A DNA stretch of 10,638 nt from Anaerolineales bacterium (lineage in GTDB: Bacteria > Chloroflexota > Anaerolineae > 4572-78 > J111): the NCBI GenBank assembly GCA_012032575.1, contig JAAUSP010000229.1:1-10638 (forward strand). The letters are read 5' to 3'. A program made the position numbers and the translations under genes. Within the stretch, counting starts at the first letter, position 1; every line of letters begins with the position of its first letter. Under the pieces are notes generated by a model. That model searched no databases. It worked only from the letters and a program-made list of their open reading frames with translations, and had not been told where the DNA came from. Positions 5,190 to 10,638 of this stretch are shown one piece after another.

Positions 5190-6317
5190 ATGGAGAAGCT
5201 GGGTCTTTGGCGGCATCGCTTCACGGAGGATTGGGTGCGGGAGCTGCTGGCCCAAACCGCCGAAATTCAGCGTGAGGATCAGCTTGGGTCGCTGCTGGCG
5301 ATGCTCAGGGACGGCAGCAAAGATAACCCGCCACGAGGTGAATTCCCCCTCCGCTACCAGGCAGTCAGCGGGTTAGTGGCCTTGGGGGCTGTGGCTGTCG
5401 AGCCGCTGTGCCTCGCGCTCCGGGATCAGGATAGCTATACCCGCCGCTTCGCCGCCGAAGCGCTGGCCCGGATTGGCGATGCGCGGGCGGTGATTCCCCT
5501 GGTGGCCGCGCTCCGGGAAAGCGAAATGTATGTCCAACGCTACGTGGCGGGAGCGCTGGCGGGGGTGGGCGATACCCAGGCGGTCGAGCCGCTCCGCACT
5601 GCGCTTGACCAGCCGCGCCTGGCTCGGGAAGCGCTGCATGCGTTACAGGCAGTGCTGACACGCGCGGCAGGCAGTGTCCCCGGCGATCAACTCCAGCGGG
5701 TGGCGAGTCTGGCCGACCGTTGTTACGCGCTGATAGAGGTTCCCGATACCGACGGAGGCTATCTCGCCTGGAATGAGGTCGAACAGTGGCTCGACTGCCG
5801 GCCGGTGAAACAATTAGCCGGGCAAGAGTTGGAGCGCCGTGGTCCCCTTTATATAACGGGAGGCCGGCATAATGATGACGGCTCTGAAACTGCCGCGCGC
5901 CAACTCCTGCTGGATCAGCCTGAACTGGAGTTCTTTTATATCATCTGGCTGGCCTATAGCTCAGGCTCCGGGGGGTATAACACCTTTCACTCGCTGGTCA
6001 CCGATCCGCAGAGCTGCCAGGCCGCCATCCAGCGCCTGTGCGCGGAACAAAAGGCCATCAGTGCGAGGGAAATCGCGGAGCTTGAAGAACTGCCGGAGGA
6101 CGACATGCCTTACGATCTCGCCCTGCCCGACGGTTGTTCCGTCTCCCTGTGTATTGTGCTGCCCGACAAACAGCACTACGTGCGGATCCAAGGCCAGCAC
6201 TGGAATAACTACGGGCAAAGCCATCACCCGGCCCTGATCCCGGATATCTTCGACGTGGCTTACTACAGCGACAAGGTCAGGCATGGCGACTATAGCCGCT
6301 ATAGCGTAAAATCATAA
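5190..6317 (+). CDS. HEAT-repeat protein gene, 3' segment
   Basis: The frame is open from 5124, and the ATG at 5190 is probably an internal methionine rather than the start: residues just before it (ALAHFGQLQGLPSEQ) read as protein, and no Shine-Dalgarno is seen. The first 25 residues finish the N-terminal domain (GLWRHRFTEDWVRELL). Residues 55-156 of this segment are three to four short HEAT repeats of the PBS-lyase type (AVSGLVALGAVAVEPLCLALRD; AAEALARIGDARAVIPLVAALRE; VAGALAGVGDTQAVEPLRTALD), normally a protein-interaction surface. The remaining 200 residues, rich in acidic and aromatic residues (LEFFYIIWLAYSSGSGGYNTF; HWNNYGQSHHPALIPDIFDVAYYSDK), are unrecognised. The stop is 17 bases from the end of the convergent Ig-like gene. 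HEAT assignment is solid; overall function unknown. Confidence 0.75.
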   Translation: MEKLGLWRHRFTEDWVRELLAQTAEIQREDQLGSLLAMLRDGSKDNPPRGEFPLRYQAVSGLVALGAVAVEPLCLALRDQDSYTRRFAAEALARIGDARAVIPLVAALRESEMYVQRYVAGALAGVGDTQAVEPLRTALDQPRLAREALHALQAVLTRAAGSVPGDQLQRVASLADRCYALIEVPDTDGGYLAWNEVEQWLDCRPVKQLAGQELERRGPLYITGGRHNDDGSETAARQLLLDQPELEFFYIIWLAYSSGSGGYNTFHSLVTDPQSCQAAIQRLCAEQKAISAREIAELEELPEDDMPYDLALPDGCSVSLCIVLPDKQHYVRIQGQHWNNYGQSHHPALIPDIFDVAYYSDKVRHGDYSRYSVKS

Positions 6318-6334
6318 GAAACAAGCAGCGCCCG

Positions 6335-7519
6335 TTACCACAGATGCCACTGCATGATTAATTCCTCGCGGCTGCCGCCTGTAAAACGCAGCTTCCCGAT
6401 CCGCTCCTCGCCGGTGGAAAAACAAACAATGAGATCGAGGGCAATGGTAAGCCGGGGTTGAGGCTGCTGCTGCAAGGCGATGCGGCAGGTATCCTGGTCC
6501 ACATCCTGAAAATCCGCCAGGTCGCCCGGCGGTAAGGCCGCCAGCTTGAGGTCATTATCGTCGTCGGCCTTCACAAAGAGAGGCTGGTCGCCCTCAAAAT
6601 ACCAGGTGAAATCATTATCCTGGGCCGAGGACTGCGCTCCGTTGTCGAAATCTATTTTAGTCTCGCGGGGTACGGTTGTGGTCAGATAGGTATCGTCTTC
6701 GTCGCCCACGTTGATCTGGATGGTGCGCGTGTCGGTCGAGCCATCGGCCCGCTTGACCTGCAAGGTGTAAGTGGTATTCTCGGCGGGACATTCCCGGCGG
6801 CTCTGGTTATCCCCTGACACCCCTTTGCCCTGAAAGAAAACCTCCTGTACCCCGTACACATTCCAGGAGAAAGTGACACACTCGCCCCGCTGAATTTCGG
6901 TTCGATCCACCCGAAAGTCAATCCCGCTCGAAGGGGTGGGCGTCGGCGTGTCGGTGGGGGTCGGTGGGATAGGTGTCTGGGTTGGTGTTGCGGTGGGGGG
7001 GGCCGTTGGGGTGGGCGTCGCCGGGACGGGGGTGGGCGTGGCCGGCAGAATTTGCACAAAAACCAGCTCCGACTCGCCGGCAGTGCCGGAGGCATTGTAA
7101 GCAGTCACCTGGAGCACCTGGTTGCCCACCAGTTCGGGCAGCCACATTTGAGTGGCCGTCAGAGTTTTCCTGGGTTGCGGCTTCATATTCGAGATGCGGG
7201 CCAGCAGCTTGTTGTTGACCCGCAATTCAAGGCGGGTAATGCCCTGCGGGTCCGCCGAGCGGGATACGACCGGGATCATCTCGCCCTGAGTAAACACCTG
7301 GTCCGCTACCGGGCTGACCAGGATCACGCTGGGGATACTCTGGATGGTGGTCGTGCTGGTAGGGGTGCTCTGAATCTGAGCCGGCAGCACGGGCGGAACA
7401 GCCAGGGCCGTCTTCCCTGCCCCTTGTGCCGACGCGACTGCGGCAGCGATGCCCCAAGCCGTGAAGATCACTATCAGCCCCATCAGAAGGGAGAACCCGG
7501 TCAAGGTTTGTTTACTCAT
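6335..7519 (-). CDS. Exported Ig-like domain protein with PTPTP linker
   Basis: The 394-residue product begins with a signal peptide (basic MSKQ, hydrophobic core FSLLMGLIVIFTAWGIAAAVA, small residues ASAQG near residue 32). Residues 65-158 form an Ig-like beta domain (VILVSPVADQVFTQGEMIPV.. to ..NQVLQVTAYNASG). Residues 160-197 are a Pro/Thr-rich linker typical of surface proteins, notably in Chloroflexota. Residues 201-272 are a second Ig-like domain (FRVDRTEIQRGECVTFSWNV.., YTLQVKRADGSTDTRTIQINV), with Cys214 and Cys244 placed to form a disulfide. The acidic C-terminal domain (285-394) has Cys345 and Cys366 and is unrecognised. The start ATG has AGGGA (7525-7529) five bases upstream. It is probably a cell-surface or secreted adhesion/binding protein. 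It may be retained through the signal segment acting as an anchor, since the cleavage site is only moderately clear. Confidence 0.8.
   Translation of the reverse strand: MSKQTLTGFSLLMGLIVIFTAWGIAAAVASAQGAGKTALAVPPVLPAQIQSTPTSTTTIQSIPSVILVSPVADQVFTQGEMIPVVSRSADPQGITRLELRVNNKLLARISNMKPQPRKTLTATQMWLPELVGNQVLQVTAYNASGTAGESELVFVQILPATPTPVPATPTPTAPPTATPTQTPIPPTPTDTPTPTPSSGIDFRVDRTEIQRGECVTFSWNVYGVQEVFFQGKGVSGDNQSRRECPAENTTYTLQVKRADGSTDTRTIQINVGDEDDTYLTTTVPRETKIDFDNGAQSSAQDNDFTWYFEGDQPLFVKADDDNDLKLAALPPGDLADFQDVDQDTCRIALQQQPQPRLTIALDLIVCFSTGEERIGKLRFTGGSREELIMQWHLW
6917..7042 (-). repeat. Low-complexity Pro/Thr linker-coding DNA
   Basis: The plus strand is G/T-only over long runs (GGGGGTCGG, GTGGGGGGGGCC type), encoding alternating Thr-Pro and Ala-Pro. 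It includes a G8 run at 6997-7004. Such tracts slip easily and vary in length between strains. Confidence 0.6.
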
Positions 7520-7554
7520 GAGCGTCCCTGCTATAGTCCTCTGGGAAAATTTTT

Positions 7555-7619
7555 GCCGGGATTAGGGGATTTCGGGATGAAAAATAAAGAAGAAAATCCT
7601 CTAATCTTCCCATCCCGGC
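7555..7619. repeat. Intergenic hairpin between PEP-utilising and Ig-like genes
   Basis: GATTAGGGGATT (7560-7571) faces AATCCTCTAATC (7595-7606), pairing at all 12 positions with one G-T wobble across an A-rich loop. GCCGGG (7555-7560) and CCCGGC (7614-7619) add an outer arm separated by a 7-base bulge. It lacks a U-run in either direction, so it is not a classical terminator. It could be a leader structure for the minus-strand Ig-like gene or a decayed mobile repeat. Confidence 0.5.
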
Positions 7620-7673
7620 CCCAAATCGTTGGGAAAAACTTTTCTGGTTATCTATAACTTTGTTACACAGCAG

Positions 7674-7713
7674 CCTCAGTAGGTGAGCGAAGCGAACCGT
7701 ATCGAAGGGTGCG
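7674..7713. repeat. Fragment of a dispersed CTTCGA-type intergenic repeat
   Basis: On the minus strand this reads CCGCACCCTTCGATACGG, then TTCGCTTCGCTCACC, then TACTGAGG. It resembles the dispersed intergenic phrases that carry CTTCGA and CTCAGG, as does the element at 842-973, but is not itself palindromic. The remaining gap around it (7620-7760) holds nothing else I can identify. Confidence 0.35.
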
Positions 7714-7760
7714 GCGTTATAATGCCCTGGTTATTAACAATCAGGTGGCAGTATAGTGAG

Positions 7761-8477
7761 TTATGGGTGATTGGTCAAGTCACTCTTCTCCACCACTCCC
7801 GACCCCGCCCGCAGCGACAACGTTTCCCCGGTTTGAATGGCCCGCGTGACCCCGCGCACATTGGTGATGGCGGGCAGGCCAATCTCCCGCAAAATAATCG
7901 AGCCGTGCGACAAATCGCCGCCGGTTTCAACCACCACCCCGGCCACGCAGGCAAAGGTGGGAATCCAGCCGGCGTCCACAGCACGAGCCACCAGGATGGT
8001 TGTTTCGGCGGTGAAGCCGGACGGCAAAGCGGTGCTCGGTTCGGCCAGCACCCAGGCCCGCCCTCGTACCTCGCCCCCGGTCAGACTGACTCCCCGCAGC
8101 CGGGTTTCCGGGCTGGTATTGGCGGCTCCGGCCCGATACGGTTCCAGATCGTCAAAGCGGTGGAACAGGTCGGGCAGGTGGTAGCTTCGTAACTGTTCTA
8201 TTTCGGTTTTACGCTGCTCAAAAAAGGCTGCGTCGGGCACCCAGCCGCTGTCCAACTGGCGGACCTCGTCAATATCCAGCAGCCACAGTGAGTCCAAATC
8301 CGGCAAGATGCCGGCAATCACATCGGTCTGGGCCAGCAACAACACCTGCCGCCGGATGCGGTCGAAGCCGCGCATGGCCTGGTAGCGAATCTGCTCCCGC
8401 GCCTGCATGGTCCGGCTGGCCTGCCACCAGACCGGCCAGGTGAGCCAGCCCAGCAATGTGCGCGGCGGCAGGGGGGG
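7761..8477 (-). CDS. PEP-utilising enzyme, segment 3 of 3 (phosphohistidine swivelling domain)
   Basis: The last part of the gene that starts at 10088; a gene caller would give 7761-8621, but the portion above the G7 run is out of frame. It holds a helical stretch (PPRTLLGWLTWPVWWQASRTMQAREQIRYQAMRGFDRIRRQVLLLAQ). It then has the PEP-utilising mobile domain: LRGVSLTGGEVRGRAWVL.., ILVARAVDAGWIPTFACVAGVVVETGGDLSHGSIILREIGLPAI. The motif GG-x-x-SH carries the phospho-accepting histidine, encoded at 7905-7907 (about residue 728 of the joined 775). In this family (pyruvate phosphate dikinase, PEP synthase, rifampicin phosphotransferase) that His shuttles phosphate from the ATP domain to the substrate domain. 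Its intactness argues the broken frame is recent or artefactual. Confidence 0.75.
   Translation of the reverse strand, partial: PPLPPRTLLGWLTWPVWWQASRTMQAREQIRYQAMRGFDRIRRQVLLLAQTDVIAGILPDLDSLWLLDIDEVRQLDSGWVPDAAFFEQRKTEIEQLRSYHLPDLFHRFDDLEPYRAGAANTSPETRLRGVSLTGGEVRGRAWVLAEPSTALPSGFTAETTILVARAVDAGWIPTFACVAGVVVETGGDLSHGSIILREIGLPAITNVRGVTRAIQTGETLSLRAGSGVVEKSDLTNHP
8471..8477 (-). other. Frameshift site: G7 run (C7 in the coding strand) in PEP-utilising gene
   Basis: The middle segment reads ..VQPAGQRSPP and the last segment ..PPRTLLGWLTWPVWW. A run of six C in the coding strand (or nine) gives the continuous QRSPLPPRTLLGW. Unlike the other sites this needs one base fewer, so errors go in both directions. 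Confidence 0.6.
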
Positions 8478-8848
8478 AGCGCTGGCCGGCCGGCTGAACC
8501 AGGCTCTTGAGCAGCGCTTGCGGGGCTTCGTGCAGGCGAGGCCGGGCAATATCGCTCTCATAGACGCCGCGATGGCCGTGTTTTTGCAGATAAGCCTGCC
8601 AGACCCGGCAAAAAGTCTCATCCGGGGGCAGCTTGCCCTGGCTCAGGGCCGTCTGAAGCTCCGGCTTGGCGGCGACCAGACGACGCAGCGGTTCCAGATC
8701 GGTGAACATGGCCGTGCTGATGGTCTGCTGGCGGGCGTTGTGTTCGGCCAGTACGCCGAGCCGCCGCAATAATGACAGCGGCCCGCTCATGGCCGAGGTA
8801 AGCGAGAACATCTCCGTAACCAGGATGGTGTAGAGCCAAGCCAGGGTT
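8478..8848 (-). CDS. PEP-utilising enzyme, segment 2 of 3 (central helical part)
   Basis: This in-frame stretch (inside a longer open frame, 8269-8811, whose lower half is out of frame) runs TLAWLYTILVTEMFSLTSAMSGPLSLLRRLGVLAEHNARQQ.., then LEPLRRLVAAKPELQTAL.., then the conserved-looking FCRVWQAYLQKHGHRGVYESDIARPRLHEAP. The last block matches the central region of rifampicin-phosphotransferase-like and PEP-synthase-like proteins, where FxxFLxxYGHRG..EIDLxxPRW is common; the HGHRG and ESD..RPR elements are visible here. By analogy this region binds the phosphate acceptor. It links segments 1 and 3 across two homopolymer shifts. Confidence 0.65.
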
Positions 8849-10088
8849 TCGCCACACGCGCCAAAAGTCTGCCCGGCTGCTCCGTTCGGGCCAGCATCGC
8901 CTTGATGGCCCGGCGCGATGAGGCCACCGCGCCGAACTGGGCCAGCCCCAGCCGCAGCAGGGTTGGTATTTTGCGGACCAGGCGGCCCGGGTTGGCTCCA
9001 AAAACCTGCCCGGTCTCCCCGCCGATATTATCCGTGACCAGGCGGGTCGGCAGGCCAAAGCTGCGCATCATCTCGCTCAGCAGCGACAGGTTGATATAGG
9101 GCCGGCCATAAAAGACCTCGATAAAGGGTCGCCGGGCAGGCAGGCTGGGATCGAAGCGGCGGTAATAGGCAAAAAGGCCGCCCGCGCAGGAAGCGATCAG
9201 GCTGCTCATGTAGCGCGACGGCAGCTCCGGCAGGATTTCTTTGTGGTTGGCAATGGTAAAAGTTTCGTTGCGGCGGCTGGGTCGCGTCACCGGGCGAAGC
9301 TGAACCAGCCAGCAGCACACGCCGTCATCTGCCCATTCAATATCCCAATCCCCCGCACCAAACACCCGGCGGATGTTGCGAAGAAGACGTTGCAGCCGGG
9401 AAAAGAAGGGAAATTGGACACTTGGGGTAGAGATTGGAGATTGGAGATTAAAAGAATCTCCAATCTCCAATCTCCTTTCCCAAGCTCGTAGTTTAGGTAA
9501 GAATAATTGCTCCCCCTCCACCTCGCCGGAAACCAATTTGTCGGCGGTGCCGCCGGTGAAGTTGATCAGATCATCCTCGAATTCCCGCTCGCTGAAGGCG
9601 ACGCCGGCATGGCGGGCGGCGACCATGTGCATCAAAAGAACATCGCGGCGAAAGTCGCCGGGGCGGCGGAAGGCTGAACTCCAGACATCGGCCAGGGCGG
9701 CGGCCAGGTGAGCGGGGTCGGTGGGGTTGACAAACAGGCGCGAGGTAAAATGTCCGGCCAGGCTTTCGCCCTCGCGGTCCTCGGCGGAAAAGGCCGAGCG
9801 CACGGCGAGCAAAGGAGGGGGGTTAAGAAAGTCGAGTTGGAGAGCACTAAGCAGGCGGGAGGGGTCGGATATGGTGACGGATTGGCCTTCAACTTTGACC
9901 AACCCGGCGGCCAAAGCTGTGTGCCAGGCCGAGTCGAGCAGAATGAAACCCTGGGGAACCGGCAGTCCGGCCTGGGCTGCCCGGTCGAGCAGCGCCCCTT
10001 TATTACCCACGCCCAGCCCGGCTGCCTGACCGGAACCCAGCGGCAACAGGTGTGGCGTGTTGTCTCTGCTGGAATATTTATCACTCAT
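8787..10088 (-). CDS. PEP-utilising enzyme, segment 1 of 3 (PPDK-type ATP-binding domain)
   Basis: This is the start of a reconstructed 775-residue minus-strand protein (10088 to 7761). It opens MSDKYSSRDNTPHLLPLGSGQAAGLGVGNKGALLDRAAQAGLPVPQGF, the glycine/lysine nucleotide-binding start of the PPDK_N ATP-grasp fold. Then come LLAVRSAFSAEDREGESLAGHF (Arg97), GVAFS, TADKLVSGEVEG, and the end of the domain DWDIEWADDG..LVQLRPVT (Glu251, Arg265). Residues 271-430 begin the acceptor part. The last two dozen residues (WLGSTPSWLRRCSRLPRP) are out of frame after the T3 run at 8847-8849. The family makes or uses phospho-histidine to transfer phosphate from ATP; domain order fits rifampicin-phosphotransferase-like enzymes, but the acceptor is unknown. 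Residues 203-224 are encoded by an inserted heptamer hairpin. No Shine-Dalgarno precedes the ATG. Confidence 0.8.
   Translation of the reverse strand: MSDKYSSRDNTPHLLPLGSGQAAGLGVGNKGALLDRAAQAGLPVPQGFILLDSAWHTALAAGLVKVEGQSVTISDPSRLLSALQLDFLNPPPLLAVRSAFSAEDREGESLAGHFTSRLFVNPTDPAHLAAALADVWSSAFRRPGDFRRDVLLMHMVAARHAGVAFSEREFEDDLINFTGGTADKLVSGEVEGEQLFLPKLRAWERRLEIGDSFNLQSPISTPSVQFPFFSRLQRLLRNIRRVFGAGDWDIEWADDGVCCWLVQLRPVTRPSRRNETFTIANHKEILPELPSRYMSSLIASCAGGLFAYYRRFDPSLPARRPFIEVFYGRPYINLSLLSEMMRSFGLPTRLVTDNIGGETGQVFGANPGRLVRKIPTLLRLGLAQFGAVASSRRAIKAMLARTEQPGRLLARVAKPWLGSTPSWLRRCSRLPRP
8847..8849 (-). other. Frameshift site: T3 run (A3 in the coding strand) in PEP-utilising gene
   Basis: The coding strand reads GTG-GCG-AAA-CCC-TGG. 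A fourth A gives GTG-GCG-AAN-ACC-CTG-GCT and hence ..LLARVAKTLAWLYTILVTEMFSL.., joining segment 1 to segment 2. Confidence 0.55.
9421..9484. repeat. Heptamer hairpin inserted in frame in PEP-utilising gene
   Basis: GAGATTGGAGATTGGAGATT (9430-9449) is exactly complementary to 9455-9474 around the 5-base loop AAAAG: a perfect 20-bp stem. CTTGGG (9421-9426) and CCCAAG (9479-9484) pair outside it. The arms consist of the same GGAGATT/AATCTCC heptamer as the array at 10216-10292. It encodes RRLEIGDSFNLQSPIST in the ATP domain, with no stop and no frame change. Confidence 0.85.
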
Positions 10089-10096
10089 CCGGAGAA

Positions 10097-10105
10097 ATTA
10101 TAGCA
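10097..10105 (-). promoter_or_regulatory. Extended -10 promoter of the PEP-utilising gene, near-leaderless
   Basis: On the minus strand TGCTATAAT fits the extended -10 consensus TGnTATAAT exactly. No good -35 hexamer is seen at 16-18 bases. Transcription would begin about 7 bases downstream, near 10090, only one or two bases before the ATG at 10088-10086. The intervening TTTCTCCGG has no Shine-Dalgarno, so a leaderless or nearly leaderless mRNA is predicted. Confidence 0.5.
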
Positions 10106-10215
10106 TAAGGCAGTTCCAGGAAAATAATCACTCAAGATTCGTGTTGCCTGAGTGAGATACAACGGACGGAATCGAACCAAAGGCTCACTGGCGGCGCAAG
10201 CTGCAATGCGTTTTA

Positions 10216-10292
10216 AATCTCCAATCTCCAATCTCCAATCTCCAATCCCCAATCTCCAATCTCCAATCTCCAATCTCCAATCTCCAATCTCC
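10216..10292. repeat. Heptamer tandem array, 11 units of AATCTCC
   Basis: Eleven contiguous 7-bp units fill exactly 77 bp. Ten are AATCTCC and the fifth (10244-10250) is AATCCCC. On the minus strand, the direction of transcription of both neighbours, this is GGAGATT repeated. It ends one base from the stop codon of the terminal hydrolase gene. The rest of the gap (10106-10215) shows no gene or RNA that I can support. Confidence 0.95.
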
Positions 10293-10293
10293 T

Positions 10294-10638
10294 TCATGGA
10301 GTCAGCTTGCGAGCCAATTTTGCAATCTCGTGGGCGTATTCTTCCGGCTGCTCGATCATGGGGAAGTGATCCCAACCGGGGATGGTGTGGATGATGGCCT
10401 GGGGCATTAAAGTGCGGTAATCGTCTACCTGATCCACCTTCAACACCCGTTCGCGCTCGCCCCAGAGCAAGGCCGCAGGCAGATCAATGGGCCGCAGCGA
10501 GCGGAACCAGGCCGGCGTAATCAGCTCGAACATTTGCCCAAACACAGTGCAGTGGCGGTACTCGTCAAAAAAACGGTCGAGGATATCGGCGGGGACGGGC
10601 CGGGAAAAGAGCAGTCGCTTGAACAGCGGGCGGGCCAG
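10294..10638 (-). CDS. Alpha/beta-fold hydrolase, C-terminal part (cut by window edge)
   Basis: The frame is open to the right edge, so the start is outside the window; the visible 114 residues begin [27 protein letters not shown]. Then [18 protein letters not shown] matches the strand-turn where alpha/beta hydrolases usually have GxxD for the catalytic acid; here Glu takes that place. [28 protein letters not shown] carries the catalytic-type His in the usual GHxxxxExP context, written here [11 protein letters not shown]. This is the C-terminal third of a cap-containing esterase/lipase or haloalkane-dehalogenase-like protein. The TGA stop is separated from the heptamer array by one base. The PEP-utilising gene lies downstream on the same strand but has its own promoter. 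Confidence 0.75.
   Translation of the reverse strand: MARPLFKRLLFSRPVPADILDRFFDEYRHCTVFGQMFELITPAWFRSLRPIDLPAALLWGERERVLKVDQVDDYRTLMPQAIIHTIPGWDHFPMIEQPEEYAHEIAKLARKLTP

Noticed and set aside
1676..6317. A multi-gene anti-phage or new defence system
   Set aside because: The NYN nuclease and the HEAT protein are separated by metabolic-type genes, have separate signals and differ in base composition; no sensor, NTPase or toxin-antitoxin pair is visible.
7052..7657. 201-codon plus-strand open frame
   Set aside because: It is antisense to the Ig-like gene, runs out into intergenic DNA, and has no domain character; its length comes from G+C-rich coding on the other strand.
7683..8192. 169-codon plus-strand open frame
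   Set aside because: It is antisense to the conserved phosphohistidine domain and reads as low-complexity Gly/Pro/Gln sequence.
10164..10178. tRNA T-arm (GGTTCGATTCC on the minus strand)
   Set aside because: The flanking bases do not form a five-pair T-stem, and no acceptor or anticodon arm can be built around it.
10216..10292. CRISPR array
   Set aside because: Units are contiguous 7-mers without spacers; no cas gene is present.

Overview
The window looks like a chromosomal stretch from a member of the Chloroflexota (Anaerolineae-like), probably a metagenomic or draft assembly. That placement is inferred, not proven. It rests on an exported protein with a long Pro/Thr 'PTPTP' linker between Ig-like domains, heptameric AATCTCC/GGAGATT tandem repeats, palindromic intergenic repeats carrying the CTTCGACAGGCTCAGGAC phrase, and an F420-type (Ddn-like) reductase. 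Most genes are ordinary accessory or house-keeping types. I found no convincing defence island, CRISPR array, integrase or RNA gene.

Layout. 1-810 (+): the C-terminal end of a DinB-like protein, then a small rhodanese lipoprotein whose signal peptide and catalytic domain lie in different frames. 811-1548 (+): a palindromic MITE-like repeat, then a five-helix membrane protein. 1557-2953 (+): a clear promoter and a strikingly AT-rich NYN-domain (LabA-like) nuclease with a LOTUS-like region. 2967-4306 (+): a Ddn-like reductase and an alpha/beta hydrolase, interleaved with three copies of a roughly 55-bp repeat. 4377-6317 (+): an unrecognised small protein, then a two-part gene with an unrecognised N-terminal domain, HEAT repeats and an unrecognised C-terminal domain. 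6335-7519 (-): an exported Ig-like protein, convergent with the previous gene. 7761-10088 (-): a PEP-utilising enzyme of pyruvate-phosphate-dikinase / rifampicin-phosphotransferase type, broken into three frames. 10216-10292: eleven heptamer repeats. 10294 to the right edge (-): the C-terminal part of a second alpha/beta hydrolase.

The most important property of the window is that four genes are split by single-base length differences in five short homopolymer runs, near 501, 3135, 5130, 8471 and 8847. In each case changing the run by one base restores a sensible family-like protein. Homopolymer errors in a long-read assembly are the simplest explanation, although the T7 run in the HEAT gene is also a correctly phased -1 slippery heptamer. 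The genes should be read as joined products.

Second, the window is rich in dispersed repeats that touch genes. One repeat copy supplies both the stop codon of the reductase and the Shine-Dalgarno sequence of the next gene. A perfect heptamer hairpin sits in frame inside the coding sequence of the PEP-utilising enzyme. The long heptamer array sits one base past the stop codon of the terminal hydrolase gene. No common pathway links the genes; apart from the likely reductase-hydrolase pair and the 4377-6317 pair they look like independent units.
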